Shown here: positions 1 to 5,601 of the stretch, one piece after another | Numbering within the stretch: position 1 is the stretch's first letter | Layout: the number at the start of each line of letters is the position of its first letter | From: Microcaldota archaeon | GTDB lineage: Archaea; Micrarchaeota; Micrarchaeia; Micrarchaeales; CABMGC01 | Direction of reading: 5' to 3' | Assembly (NCBI GenBank): GCA_021835105.1 | Contig: JAKBQS010000038.1 | Coordinates: 1-8,626 of the forward strand | Length of the DNA stretch: 8,626 nucleotides | Notes under the pieces: model-generated | What the model saw: only the letters and a program-made list of their open reading frames with translations | The model's database searches: none | Told to the model about the DNA's origin: nothing | Position numbers and translations under genes: made by a program

Positions 1-2
1 AA

Positions 3-68
3 TTAGTCGGAAGTGCCGAACAGCAACCGGCAGAGGAAGAGGATGTACCTGAAGGAGGAGCGGAGTAA
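3..68 (+). CDS. C-terminal tail of an unidentified protein (5' end outside window)
   Basis: An open frame enters from the left edge and ends at TAA 66-68. It reads as 21 residues, starting LVGSAEQQPAEEE and ending PEGGAE. The tail is acidic, with Gln, Pro and Gly, and looks like a disordered C-terminus of the kind seen on chaperones, ribosomal proteins and other soluble archaeal proteins. Too little is visible to name the family. The T-tracts that follow fit the end of a transcription unit. Another reading frame cannot be excluded over so short a length. Confidence 0.5.
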   Translation, partial: LVGSAEQQPAEEEDVPEGGAE

Positions 69-103
69 TATTTTATTAGTCAGACTTTCCTTGCAGTAAT
101 GCA

Positions 104-124
104 GTTTTTGTCTTTTGTTTTTTT
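104..124 (+). terminator. T-tract terminator after the left-edge gene
   Basis: Three T-rich runs follow one another (TTTTT at 104-108, TTTT at 113-116, seven Ts at 118-124), starting about 35 bases after the stop codon at 66-68. Oligo-T tracts on the coding strand are the usual archaeal intrinsic termination signal, and no gene covers this stretch. Confidence 0.6.
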
Positions 125-132
125 ACTATTAA

Positions 133-164
133 CGCGCCGAGGCCCTTTTGCCTGGCGCGGTTTT
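133..164 (+). terminator. GC-rich hairpin followed by TTTT
   Basis: CGCGCC (133-138) plus AGGC (140-143) pairs perfectly with 150-159 (GCCTGGCGCG), with G139 bulged and a six-base loop CCTTTT. This is a 10-bp stem followed by G and TTTT at 161-164. It looks like a bacterial-type intrinsic terminator and lies just after the T-tracts and before the next promoter. It may be a backup terminator for the left-edge gene. The structure is seen directly; the function is inferred. Confidence 0.5.
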
Positions 165-170
165 GTGGCA

Positions 171-188
171 TATATATAAATTTTAAAG
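171..188 (+). promoter_or_regulatory. Archaeal TATA-box region of the carbamate kinase gene
   Basis: The stretch contains TATATATAAA (171-180) and TTTTAAAG (181-188). The second box is centred about 27 bases before ATG 212, which would give a leaderless transcript; the first would give a leader of about 10 bases. No Shine-Dalgarno motif precedes the ATG. Which box is used cannot be told from sequence. Confidence 0.6.
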
Positions 189-211
189 CATCTTAAGCTA
201 ATTGGTTGGAT

Positions 212-1096
212 ATGCCTTATCTTGTCTCTGTTGGGGGTAATGCCTTAAAAGGCAGGCACGCGGAGATGTCAAAACTCGCTTTCTTTCTCAGCAGGATAAT
301 AGATAACGGGAAGGTCGTCCTTACGCATGGCAACGGACCACAGGTAGGGGCCATAGAATCCGCGCTTCCTGAGACTAAGCTTGGCATAGCTACTGCGATG
401 ACACAGGCGGAGATAGGCATTCGCCTCAAGGAGGGAGTGCTCGCGAGTTTTGAGCACAGCAAAGATCACAGAGAGTTAAGGATGGATGTTCTTATAACAG
501 AGGTTTTTGTTAAGGATACCAAGCATGATATGAAGCCCGTCAAGCCGATAGGCAGCTATTACAAGACAAGGGAGGAGGCACTAAGAGAGCTTGGAAACGT
601 ACCGCTTGCGAGCTATGGGAAAGGCTATCGCAGGGTCGTTCCTTCACCTGAGCCTCTCAGGCTCGCCAGGCCCGATACACTCCATGCACTTCTTGAATGC
701 AATGATATAGTCATAGCCGGAGGTGGCGGAGGCGTGCCTGTCATGGAAACCGGGAGAGGCAGGGAGATGGTGGAATGCGTAGTCGACAAGGATTACACAT
801 CGGCAATGATAGCGCAGGAGATAGGAAGCAGTATGATGTACATATTTACGGATGTTGATGGAGTATACGAAGGCTTTGGCACAAAGAAGCAGAAACTTAT
901 AGAGAGGATGTCTGCAAAAGAGGCTAAGGAGATGGCGGAGAGAGGTCATCTTGAGGGGGGGAGCATAAAGCCTAAAGTATCTGCAGCTGCAAAATTTACA
1001 GAACGAACGGGAGGGATAAGCGTTATAGCAAATCTGCTCAAGCCTGAGAGTGCACTCTCACTTTCCGGCTGCACGGTTATTTACAGCGGCAACTGA
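212..1096 (+). CDS. arcC: Carbamate kinase
   Basis: This amino-acid-kinase-fold enzyme transfers phosphate between carbamoyl phosphate and ADP, giving ATP, carbamate (then NH3 and CO2). It is cytosolic. Family motifs appear in order: VSVGGNAL (6-12), LTHGNGPQVG (37-46), KPIGSYY (111-117), KGYRRVVPSPEP (137-148), IAGGGGGVPV (168-177), DKDYTSA (192-198) with the conserved Lys193, FTDVDGVY (212-219), and GSIKPKVSAA (250-259), equivalent to the usual GSMGPKVEAA. Length is 294 residues, slightly under the usual 310 or so. ATG 212 is chosen over an in-frame TTG at 206 because it sits about 27 bases from a TATA-like box and begins directly with the first strand. No arginine deiminase or ornithine carbamoyltransferase gene is adjacent, so the pathway is not shown. 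The last 39 bases overlap the convergent trm1 gene. Confidence 0.93.
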   Translation: MPYLVSVGGNALKGRHAEMSKLAFFLSRIIDNGKVVLTHGNGPQVGAIESALPETKLGIATAMTQAEIGIRLKEGVLASFEHSKDHRELRMDVLITEVFVKDTKHDMKPVKPIGSYYKTREEALRELGNVPLASYGKGYRRVVPSPEPLRLARPDTLHALLECNDIVIAGGGGGVPVMETGRGREMVECVVDKDYTSAMIAQEIGSSMMYIFTDVDGVYEGFGTKKQKLIERMSAKEAKEMAERGHLEGGSIKPKVSAAAKFTERTGGISVIANLLKPESALSLSGCTVIYSGN

Positions 1097-2173
1097 TTTT
1101 ATAGCCTCCGTTACCTCGCTTATGCTTCCTGTCGACTTTATGCAGTCCTTCTCGAACATTGCCTTTGTTGCACTTATGCCACTGCGTTTTAGTTCGTCTA
1201 TCACCAGGTTTGGCGAGACGGAGCTTATCCTTTCTGACCTGGTTATTCGTGGTATGCTGTAAAAGAACGGAACGTTTAGCTCCTGCAGCTTTTTATCCAG
1301 GATCAGGGAGGCCTCTTTGTATTCCTCGCTGCCGTACTTCCTAAATGCATCGCTTAGCATTGCCTTGTTATCAATCTCGCCCAGCCACATTGGACCAGAA
1401 TGTATAAGCTTACTTTCGCAATTTTGGCAAAGCTTGTCCAATACGGAGACTATCCCCGCCTTTGTGTAGTAAGCATGGCACTTTGTACAGTAGGATGCGT
1501 ATCCGTTGGCTGACATTGAGGAGAATGCTTCCTGGGCTCCGCTGCGCAGGTAAAGAAAAACGCGCATGTAATGGATTTTATATATCGAGAGCACCGGAGA
1601 GATACCTAGGTTAAACTGTGAAGCCATCCGGGATATGAATGAGAGCAAGATCCTTATCCCTGCCTCATGGCAGAGTTCATTGTGCATTGGGACAGAATTG
1701 TAAAGCTTAATGCATGCCTTTTGATGCGCTCCGCAGAGCACAGCGCCATCTGTAGCAGTTACCATAAGCATAGCGCCTTTTGAAGCTATCTTAATAAGGT
1801 CGTAGATATATGGCGCCGGAGTGCCGAATGGATCAAGATCTATTATGTCATACTTATTTTCCGTAGTATTGGCAAACTCCTGTATGCTCTTGTTGATAAC
1901 CCTTGCATTAGCTTTGTTAGCAAACACATTTTTTGAAGCTGCGGATGCCGCATGTGAGTTTATGTCAAGCATATCCACAGTAGCCCCAGCCTCCTTCTCG
2001 TAGCGTATTCCCCTTATCCCTGTTGCACATGTGGAGTCCAGCAGCCTCGGCTTGCTGATGCCTGATGCCTTTGCCATTATGATTGATATGTCACGCAGCT
2101 CTTCCATCTTCGGGTTGTAGAAGGCACCTGCTTCCTGCTTTATCCTTGTGCCATGTTCTGAGAAAAAGCCCAT
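1058..2173 (-). CDS. trm1: tRNA (guanine(26)-N(2))-dimethyltransferase Trm1
   Basis: Trm1 uses S-adenosylmethionine to make N2,N2-dimethylguanosine at tRNA position 26, between the D stem and anticodon stem. Visible motifs: AFYNPKMEELRDIS (17-30), the SAM-binding LDSTCATGIRGIR (45-57), acidic DMLDIN (67-72), catalytic DPFG (114-117), TATDGAVLCG (139-148), HYMRVF (201-206), a zinc-type set CxxC...CxxC at Cys229, 232, 249 and 252, and GPMWLG (260-265). The 371-residue length is normal for archaeal Trm1. ATG 2173 lies 9 bases after the stop of the DUF357 gene, so the two are probably cotranscribed from the promoter near 2450. The 3' end overlaps carbamate kinase tail to tail by 39 bases. No key residue is visibly missing. 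Confidence 0.95.
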   Translation of the reverse strand: MGFFSEHGTRIKQEAGAFYNPKMEELRDISIIMAKASGISKPRLLDSTCATGIRGIRYEKEAGATVDMLDINSHAASAASKNVFANKANARVINKSIQEFANTTENKYDIIDLDPFGTPAPYIYDLIKIASKGAMLMVTATDGAVLCGAHQKACIKLYNSVPMHNELCHEAGIRILLSFISRMASQFNLGISPVLSIYKIHYMRVFLYLRSGAQEAFSSMSANGYASYCTKCHAYYTKAGIVSVLDKLCQNCESKLIHSGPMWLGEIDNKAMLSDAFRKYGSEEYKEASLILDKKLQELNVPFFYSIPRITRSERISSVSPNLVIDELKRSGISATKAMFEKDCIKSTGSISEVTEAIKSVAAVNNRAAGK

Positions 2174-2182
2174 GTAATCAGT

Positions 2183-2425
2183 TTAGAATTCAATTTTATT
2201 ATGTATAATGAGCACGGCATCCATTAAACCGTGGGCATAAGATATGCACGAGAATGATGTATAGTAATCCCTTTTGTCCATCCAGCTCTTAGAGTCGCTT
2301 GCATACATCTTCGCCAGGTTTACAATCATGGCCTCTTTCGGAGTTAACGCAGCCCCTTCAAGTTTGTCTTCACTCTCCTTAAATTTCACAAGGTCTTTGT
2401 CTATTCTTATCAGTATGTCGTCCAT
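2183..2425 (-). CDS. DUF357 family protein
   Basis: A small, charged, mostly helical protein of 80 residues with no signal or membrane segment. The C-terminal half (EAMIVNLAKMYASDSKSW, then Asp/Tyr-rich sequence, then ISYAHGLMDAVL at 61-72) matches my knowledge of the archaeal DUF357 family, whose best-conserved feature is a tyrosine-and-aspartate helix ending in Y-x-H/x-G-x-L/M-D-A. The biochemical role of the family is unknown. I chose ATG 2425 rather than the in-frame TTG at 2458: the TTG sits at the edge of a TATA-like box at 2446-2454, whose centre is 25 bases from ATG 2425, so the longer start would lie upstream of transcription. It is followed after 9 bases by trm1, suggesting a tRNA- or translation-related operon. 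That is context only. Confidence 0.75.
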   Translation of the reverse strand: MDDILIRIDKDLVKFKESEDKLEGAALTPKEAMIVNLAKMYASDSKSWMDKRDYYTSFSCISYAHGLMDAVLIIHNKIEF

Positions 2426-2445
2426 TTGCTCAGCCAGGTATACGC

Positions 2446-2454
2446 TAAATTTAA
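2446..2454 (-). promoter_or_regulatory. TATA box for the DUF357-trm1 transcription unit
   Basis: On the minus strand the sequence TTAAATTTA reads from 2454 to 2446, about 25 bases before ATG 2425. This spacing predicts initiation at or next to the A of the ATG. There is no ribosome binding site before it. The box decides the start codon choice for the DUF357 gene. Confidence 0.6.
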
Positions 2455-2493
2455 TCAAGCGATTGTTAAAATGCTTTCCTTACAGCCAAGTTT

Positions 2494-2570
2494 GTGCAGT
2501 AAGCAACCATATGAAGAAATTGAAGAATTGCTTTGCTGTACGGAGGTAGCTCGATTAATGGAGCTTTCCG
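2494..2570. other. Two adjacent imperfect hairpins in the divergent intergenic region
   Basis: First element: GTGCAG (2494-2499) pairs with CTGTAC (2536-2541, one G-T pair) and AAGCAA (2501-2506) pairs with TTGCTT (2528-2533), enclosing a 21-base purine-rich loop. Second element: CGGA (2541-2544) pairs with TCCG (2567-2570) and AGCTC (2548-2552) with GAGCT (2561-2565), with an 8-base loop. They lie between the two divergent TATA boxes and in no supported gene. They could be operator-like inverted repeats, a small RNA, or chance. No tRNA, C/D or H/ACA pattern was convincing. Confidence 0.25.
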
Positions 2571-2584
2571 CGTGGATACGATAC

Positions 2585-2593
2585 TTTTTATAT
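2585..2593 (+). promoter_or_regulatory. TATA box of the deoxyhypusine synthase operon
   Basis: TTTTTATAT at 2585-2593 is centred about 23-24 bases before ATG 2613. An upstream in-frame ATG at 2592 lies inside this box and so should not be in the transcript. This supports ATG 2613 and a leaderless or nearly leaderless mRNA. Confidence 0.6.
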
Positions 2594-2612
2594 GTTATTT
2601 GCAGAAGATATC

Positions 2613-3593
2613 ATGTTTATATACGGTGAGTTATTGGTTGATTATAGGAAATCTGAGCTGCTGAAGAGGCACGTAGAGGATTTGCATGTCAAAAAGGGCA
2701 TGAGCGTCTCGGCTCTGATCTCTGCAATGAAGAATATCGGCGGTTTCTCAGCGCAGAACATGGTTTATGGGATAGGGATAATAGATGCAATGCTTAAGGA
2801 CAAGGAATCATTCAATTTCCTTTCTTTTCCCGCGAATATAATATCTACCGGTGTAAGGGGGCTGATAGCAGATTCGGTAGGCTATTTTGACGCATTGATG
2901 ACGACTGGAGGCATGCTAGATCACGACCTTGCAAGAGCGCATGGAGGCAAGTATAGTGTTGGAAGTTTTGAAGCGGATGACAGCAGGCTGCACGGAATGA
3001 GCATATACCGCCTCGGCAATGTATTCATAGAGCATAAGGAATATGGCGAGGCAGTGGAGCAGCAGTTTATAGCAATAATGGATGACATTTATTCTGGCAG
3101 GGATTACAAGGAAGAGTACAGCCCTAGCGAGCTGATATACGAATTTGGCAAGAGGATAAAGGATAGGAATTCAATACTGTATCAAGCGTATAAGCACAAA
3201 GTTCCTATATTCTGCCCGGGAATACTTGACGGCGCATTTGGGACCCAGCTCGCAATATTCTCGCAGGACCACAAATTTAAGCTCAACCTTCTTAAGGATG
3301 AATTGCTTTTAAGCAACCTTATGTTCGACAATAAGGTAACGGGCGCACTGATGCTCGGAGGAGGGATAAGCAAGCATCATGTTATATGGTGGAACCAGTT
3401 CAAGGGCGGGCTTGACTATGCAGTATACATAACGACAGCAAGCCAGTATGATGGAAGCTTGTCAGGCGCCAGGCTGACCGAGGCAGTTTCATGGGGCAAG
3501 GTAAAGGAAAGGGCAAAGTACGTAACAATCGATGGAGATGTAACCATAATACTGCCACTCATGTTCGCGCATCTAGGCTTGGAACTGAAGTGA
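2613..3593 (+). CDS. dys: Deoxyhypusine synthase
   Basis: This NAD-dependent cytosolic enzyme transfers the 4-aminobutyl group of spermidine to one lysine of translation factor aIF5A, the first step of hypusine formation. Recognisable motifs: FPANIISTGVRGLI (72-85), LMTTGGMLDHDLAR (95-108), CPGILDGAFGTQL (201-213), LMLGGGISKHH (246-256), and the signature TTASQYDGSLSGAR (274-287) followed by EAVSWGK (290-296), where Lys296 aligns with the catalytic lysine that carries the enzyme-butylimine intermediate. Length is 326 residues, in the archaeal range. I prefer ATG 2613 to ATG 2592 because the latter lies inside the TATA box. All catalytic signatures appear intact. It is followed 4 bases later by a small unknown gene that is almost certainly cotranscribed. 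Confidence 0.95.
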   Translation: MFIYGELLVDYRKSELLKRHVEDLHVKKGMSVSALISAMKNIGGFSAQNMVYGIGIIDAMLKDKESFNFLSFPANIISTGVRGLIADSVGYFDALMTTGGMLDHDLARAHGGKYSVGSFEADDSRLHGMSIYRLGNVFIEHKEYGEAVEQQFIAIMDDIYSGRDYKEEYSPSELIYEFGKRIKDRNSILYQAYKHKVPIFCPGILDGAFGTQLAIFSQDHKFKLNLLKDELLLSNLMFDNKVTGALMLGGGISKHHVIWWNQFKGGLDYAVYITTASQYDGSLSGARLTEAVSWGKVKERAKYVTIDGDVTIILPLMFAHLGLELK

Positions 3594-3597
3594 GCCA

Positions 3598-3864
3598 ATG
3601 GGCTTAGATGAAAAATCAAGGAAGATTCTGGAAAATGGTTCAGTGAAGATGCGGGTGTCAAGAGGGGGGATTGCCCAGCAGATAACCTTTACCGTAAAAC
3701 GGGTGGCATTTGGCAACATAACGTATGCGGAGTTATTCTCAGATAGGGTAATAGACATCTCAGAGATAAAGAGGGTGGCAGAGGAGACCGGATTGCCTGT
3801 CGAAGCAGCAAACGCTAAAGCTTTCCCCGAAGGGAAGTCTTCAGTGGATTTTAAGGATGTTTAA
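3598..3864 (+). CDS. Hypothetical 88-residue protein, cotranscribed with deoxyhypusine synthase
   Basis: I do not recognise this family. The protein is small, soluble and mixed-charge, with no signal peptide, membrane segment or cysteine. The first part (residues 14-50) alternates hydrophobic and polar residues and looks like a small beta-rich unit. The second part (52-70, DISEIKRVAEETGLPVEAAN) looks like a helix-turn-helix-sized helical segment, and the C-terminus is polar. ATG 3598 is 4 bases after the synthase stop, with no separate promoter, so translation is probably coupled. The coding potential is supported by the tight spacing and by the next promoter starting right after its stop. 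Whether it assists hypusination, binds aIF5A or is unrelated cannot be told. Confidence 0.7.
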   Translation: MGLDEKSRKILENGSVKMRVSRGGIAQQITFTVKRVAFGNITYAELFSDRVIDISEIKRVAEETGLPVEAANAKAFPEGKSSVDFKDV

Positions 3865-3874
3865 CTGCAGAAGG

Positions 3875-3883
3875 TTTTAATAG
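3875..3883 (+). promoter_or_regulatory. TATA-like box before the Lrp-like gene
   Basis: TTTTAATAG at 3875-3883, preceded by a purine-rich GAAGG resembling a TFB recognition element, is centred about 22 bases before ATG 3901. The whole gap after the 88-residue gene is only 36 bases. This suggests an independent, leaderless transcript, although read-through from the synthase operon is also possible. Confidence 0.5.
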
Positions 3884-3900
3884 ATACCTGGCACGAGTTT

Positions 3901-5199
3901 ATGGTTTCGCGAAAGTCCCTGCTTCCTAAGATTCAGGAACTGAGAAAACTGAGTGGGTTCTACCTCGAACTTAAGAAGATAAATGGGCGTTATTACGTCT
4001 TCAAGTCAACAAGTATATGGGATAAGGAGCATAGAAAGAGGGTAAAGAAAACAGAATACTTCGGCAAAATAAGCGACAGCGGTGAGTTTATCGAGGGAAA
4101 GCATGCGGTTAGCAGCTACGGGACAATGGATCCATTTGCGCCGCCTGACTATGAAGAAGGCGCAGACAACCCTGATGACCTCCGCCTGCTGCGCATGCTC
4201 AGCATGGATGCTAGAGTAGGCGTCTCGAAGGTGGAGAAGACCCTGAATCTAAAGAAGACTGCAACAACAAACCGGATCAGGAAACTTGAGATTAAGTACG
4301 GGATACATTATATGGCAGAGATAGACCAGGAAAAGCTGGGTTATTCAAGCTATCTCATATTCCTGAAGTTCAACGCTAAGTCTAGAGACATGGAGCGCAT
4401 AAGGTTGATTCTATCTGGCGATCCTATGGTGCAGCTGGCAGCCACACTGAGTAGCGGATACGACCTCTTGATTTACTATCTTGCAGAAAACGATAGGAGA
4501 GCTAATTTCAGACTGTATGAACTTAGGAAGAAGTTGCTACCTGAAGACGACTCTGAATGGATAATATCGCAATGTTTTATAGGATATGGGTTTATTCCAC
4601 TCAGGGATGAATTCTTCGAAGAGGTGAAAGGCAATGTGTGGCACAGGAGCAAGGATAGTCCCAAACATGAAGACGGGAAGCTCTATTACGGCGAATACGC
4701 TACGCTTCGTGAGCTTTGCAGAGACGGTGCGATTCCGTTTGCGGAAATAGATAAGAAGCATTCCTTAAATGAGGGCAACGCACAATATTCCTATTACAAA
4801 CTAATGGAAAAAGGCATAATCAAAAGAATCACAATATCAGAGAGCCTGTTTGCAAGCGGGAGGCTTGTCATTAACTTAATGGAGATATTAAATGCTGCTG
4901 CGTTTGAGAGGAGCAGGCCCAAGCTGCTGAGCTTTATAATCTCTGAATCTGGCAGGGCTGTCAACACAAATGTTCTTGAAGCGGATCTCATGAATCCTTA
5001 CGGCATAATTCTGGTATCGCCTATAGAAAATAAGGAAGGAGAAAGGAAGTTTATGGCAAGGCTTGGAAAAGTCTCTGGTGTTAGGATGCGAAGGCTTGAG
5101 GTAAAAGAAGTTATGGTAGGGTCATTCTGTTACAGAAATTTTGACAACTCAGACTCTAACCAATATCGCATACTCAAGAGCAGCTATCAGCCTAATTGA
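3901..5199 (+). CDS. Composite Lrp/AsnC-like transcriptional regulator with two winged-helix halves
   Basis: Probably a DNA-binding regulator of 432 residues, far longer than the usual 150-residue Lrp/AsnC protein. Regions in order: a basic N-terminal unit (about 18-57) with GRYYVFKSTSIWDKE and KTEYFGKI, resembling the N-terminal segment of some IS1634-type transposases; an acidic Pro-rich linker (76-92); an AsnC-type winged helix (93-136, LRLLRMLSMDARVGVSK, then TTNRIRKLE as likely recognition helix); a RAM-like alpha/beta unit (140-235); a second, weaker winged helix (264-312, with YYKLMEKGIIKRI); and a second alpha/beta unit (about 320-410). Two halves in one chain suggest an internal pseudo-dimer. 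No enzyme motif is seen. The target and effector are unknown. The start is set by the promoter 22 bases upstream. Confidence is good for the first winged helix and lower for the second half. Confidence 0.72.
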   Translation: MVSRKSLLPKIQELRKLSGFYLELKKINGRYYVFKSTSIWDKEHRKRVKKTEYFGKISDSGEFIEGKHAVSSYGTMDPFAPPDYEEGADNPDDLRLLRMLSMDARVGVSKVEKTLNLKKTATTNRIRKLEIKYGIHYMAEIDQEKLGYSSYLIFLKFNAKSRDMERIRLILSGDPMVQLAATLSSGYDLLIYYLAENDRRANFRLYELRKKLLPEDDSEWIISQCFIGYGFIPLRDEFFEEVKGNVWHRSKDSPKHEDGKLYYGEYATLRELCRDGAIPFAEIDKKHSLNEGNAQYSYYKLMEKGIIKRITISESLFASGRLVINLMEILNAAAFERSRPKLLSFIISESGRAVNTNVLEADLMNPYGIILVSPIENKEGERKFMARLGKVSGVRMRRLEVKEVMVGSFCYRNFDNSDSNQYRILKSSYQPN

Positions 5200-5233
5200 G
5201 AGACAGGCAATCAGTCAGCAGTATTTGGATAAT

Positions 5234-5245
5234 ATTTTATATATA
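5234..5245 (+). promoter_or_regulatory. TATA box of the small membrane protein gene
   Basis: ATTTTATATATA at 5234-5245 is a strong TATA-like element lying in the 83-base gap after the Lrp-like gene. Initiation about 26 bases downstream (near 5266) would leave a leader of roughly 17 bases before ATG 5283, with only a weak AGG as a possible ribosome contact. Confidence 0.55.
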
Positions 5246-5282
5246 GCCGGTTATTGTATTAGTATAGAATGTAGGTTTTGGT

Positions 5283-5588
5283 ATGCACCTTTACGGAAAG
5301 TTTTTAGCACTCTCTTCCATCATGGCAGCATTAGACGAACTTGGTGCCACTACAACCATATTATCGAAGAATATAACAGCGACTACAGTAAATGCTACAA
5401 CAACAATACCTGCTTCTTTGACTTCTACTTATGCAGCCAATACAAGTAGCGTCATTACGGCGAGCTCAACCGCAATAGCTACAACGCAAGCAAGTACACC
5501 GCCAGATCTTGTGCTTTATGCAGTAATTGTAGTCCTTATAATAGTAATTGTGGCATTATTTTTGAGGAGAAGGCGTGGCCCTGTATAA
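5283..5588 (+). CDS. Small Ser/Thr-rich membrane-anchored stalk protein
   Basis: An unrecognised protein of 101 residues. Residues 7-17 form a short hydrophobic segment (FLALSSIMAAL) that could be a weak signal sequence. Residues 22-74 are almost all Thr, Ser, Ala and small residues, with three N-glycosylation sequons (NIT at 30, NAT at 37, NTS at 53). Residues 76-94 are a clear transmembrane helix, followed by a basic cytoplasmic tail RRRRGPV. The layout fits an outward-facing, glycosylated stalk held by a C-terminal anchor, with arginines inside. It ends 13 bases before the stop of the convergent pilin-like gene. Composition is low-complexity, so homology would be hard to detect. The overlapping frames lack such organisation and are rejected. 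Confidence 0.6.
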   Translation: MHLYGKFLALSSIMAALDELGATTTILSKNITATTVNATTTIPASLTSTYAANTSSVITASSTAIATTQASTPPDLVLYAVIVVLIIVIVALFLRRRRGPV

Positions 5589-5601
5589 TAAGTAACACAG
5601 A

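Noticed and set aside
644..949. Open frame antisense to carbamate kinase
   Set aside because: It covers conserved kinase motifs on the other strand and has no plausible domain.
2494..2570. Possible tRNA or C/D guide RNA
   Set aside because: No cloverleaf, T-loop or acceptor stem can be drawn; ATGAAGA near 2511 is only a one-mismatch C-box and no matching D-box (CTGA) is placed correctly.
2274..2629. Plus-strand frames over the DUF357 gene and intergenic region
   Set aside because: They are antisense to the DUF357 gene or cross the synthase promoter, with no family features.
3901..4080. Insertion sequence remnant suggested by the transposase-like N-terminus of the Lrp-like protein
   Set aside because: No terminal inverted repeats, target duplication or DDE catalytic domain are visible; the segment is in frame with a complete regulator-like protein.
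5141..5449. Plus-strand frame of 102 codons spanning the Lrp-like gene end and the small membrane protein start
   Set aside because: It runs across a promoter region and reads as low-complexity Tyr/Asn/Cys sequence; the overlapping frame with stalk, membrane helix and basic tail is far more plausible.
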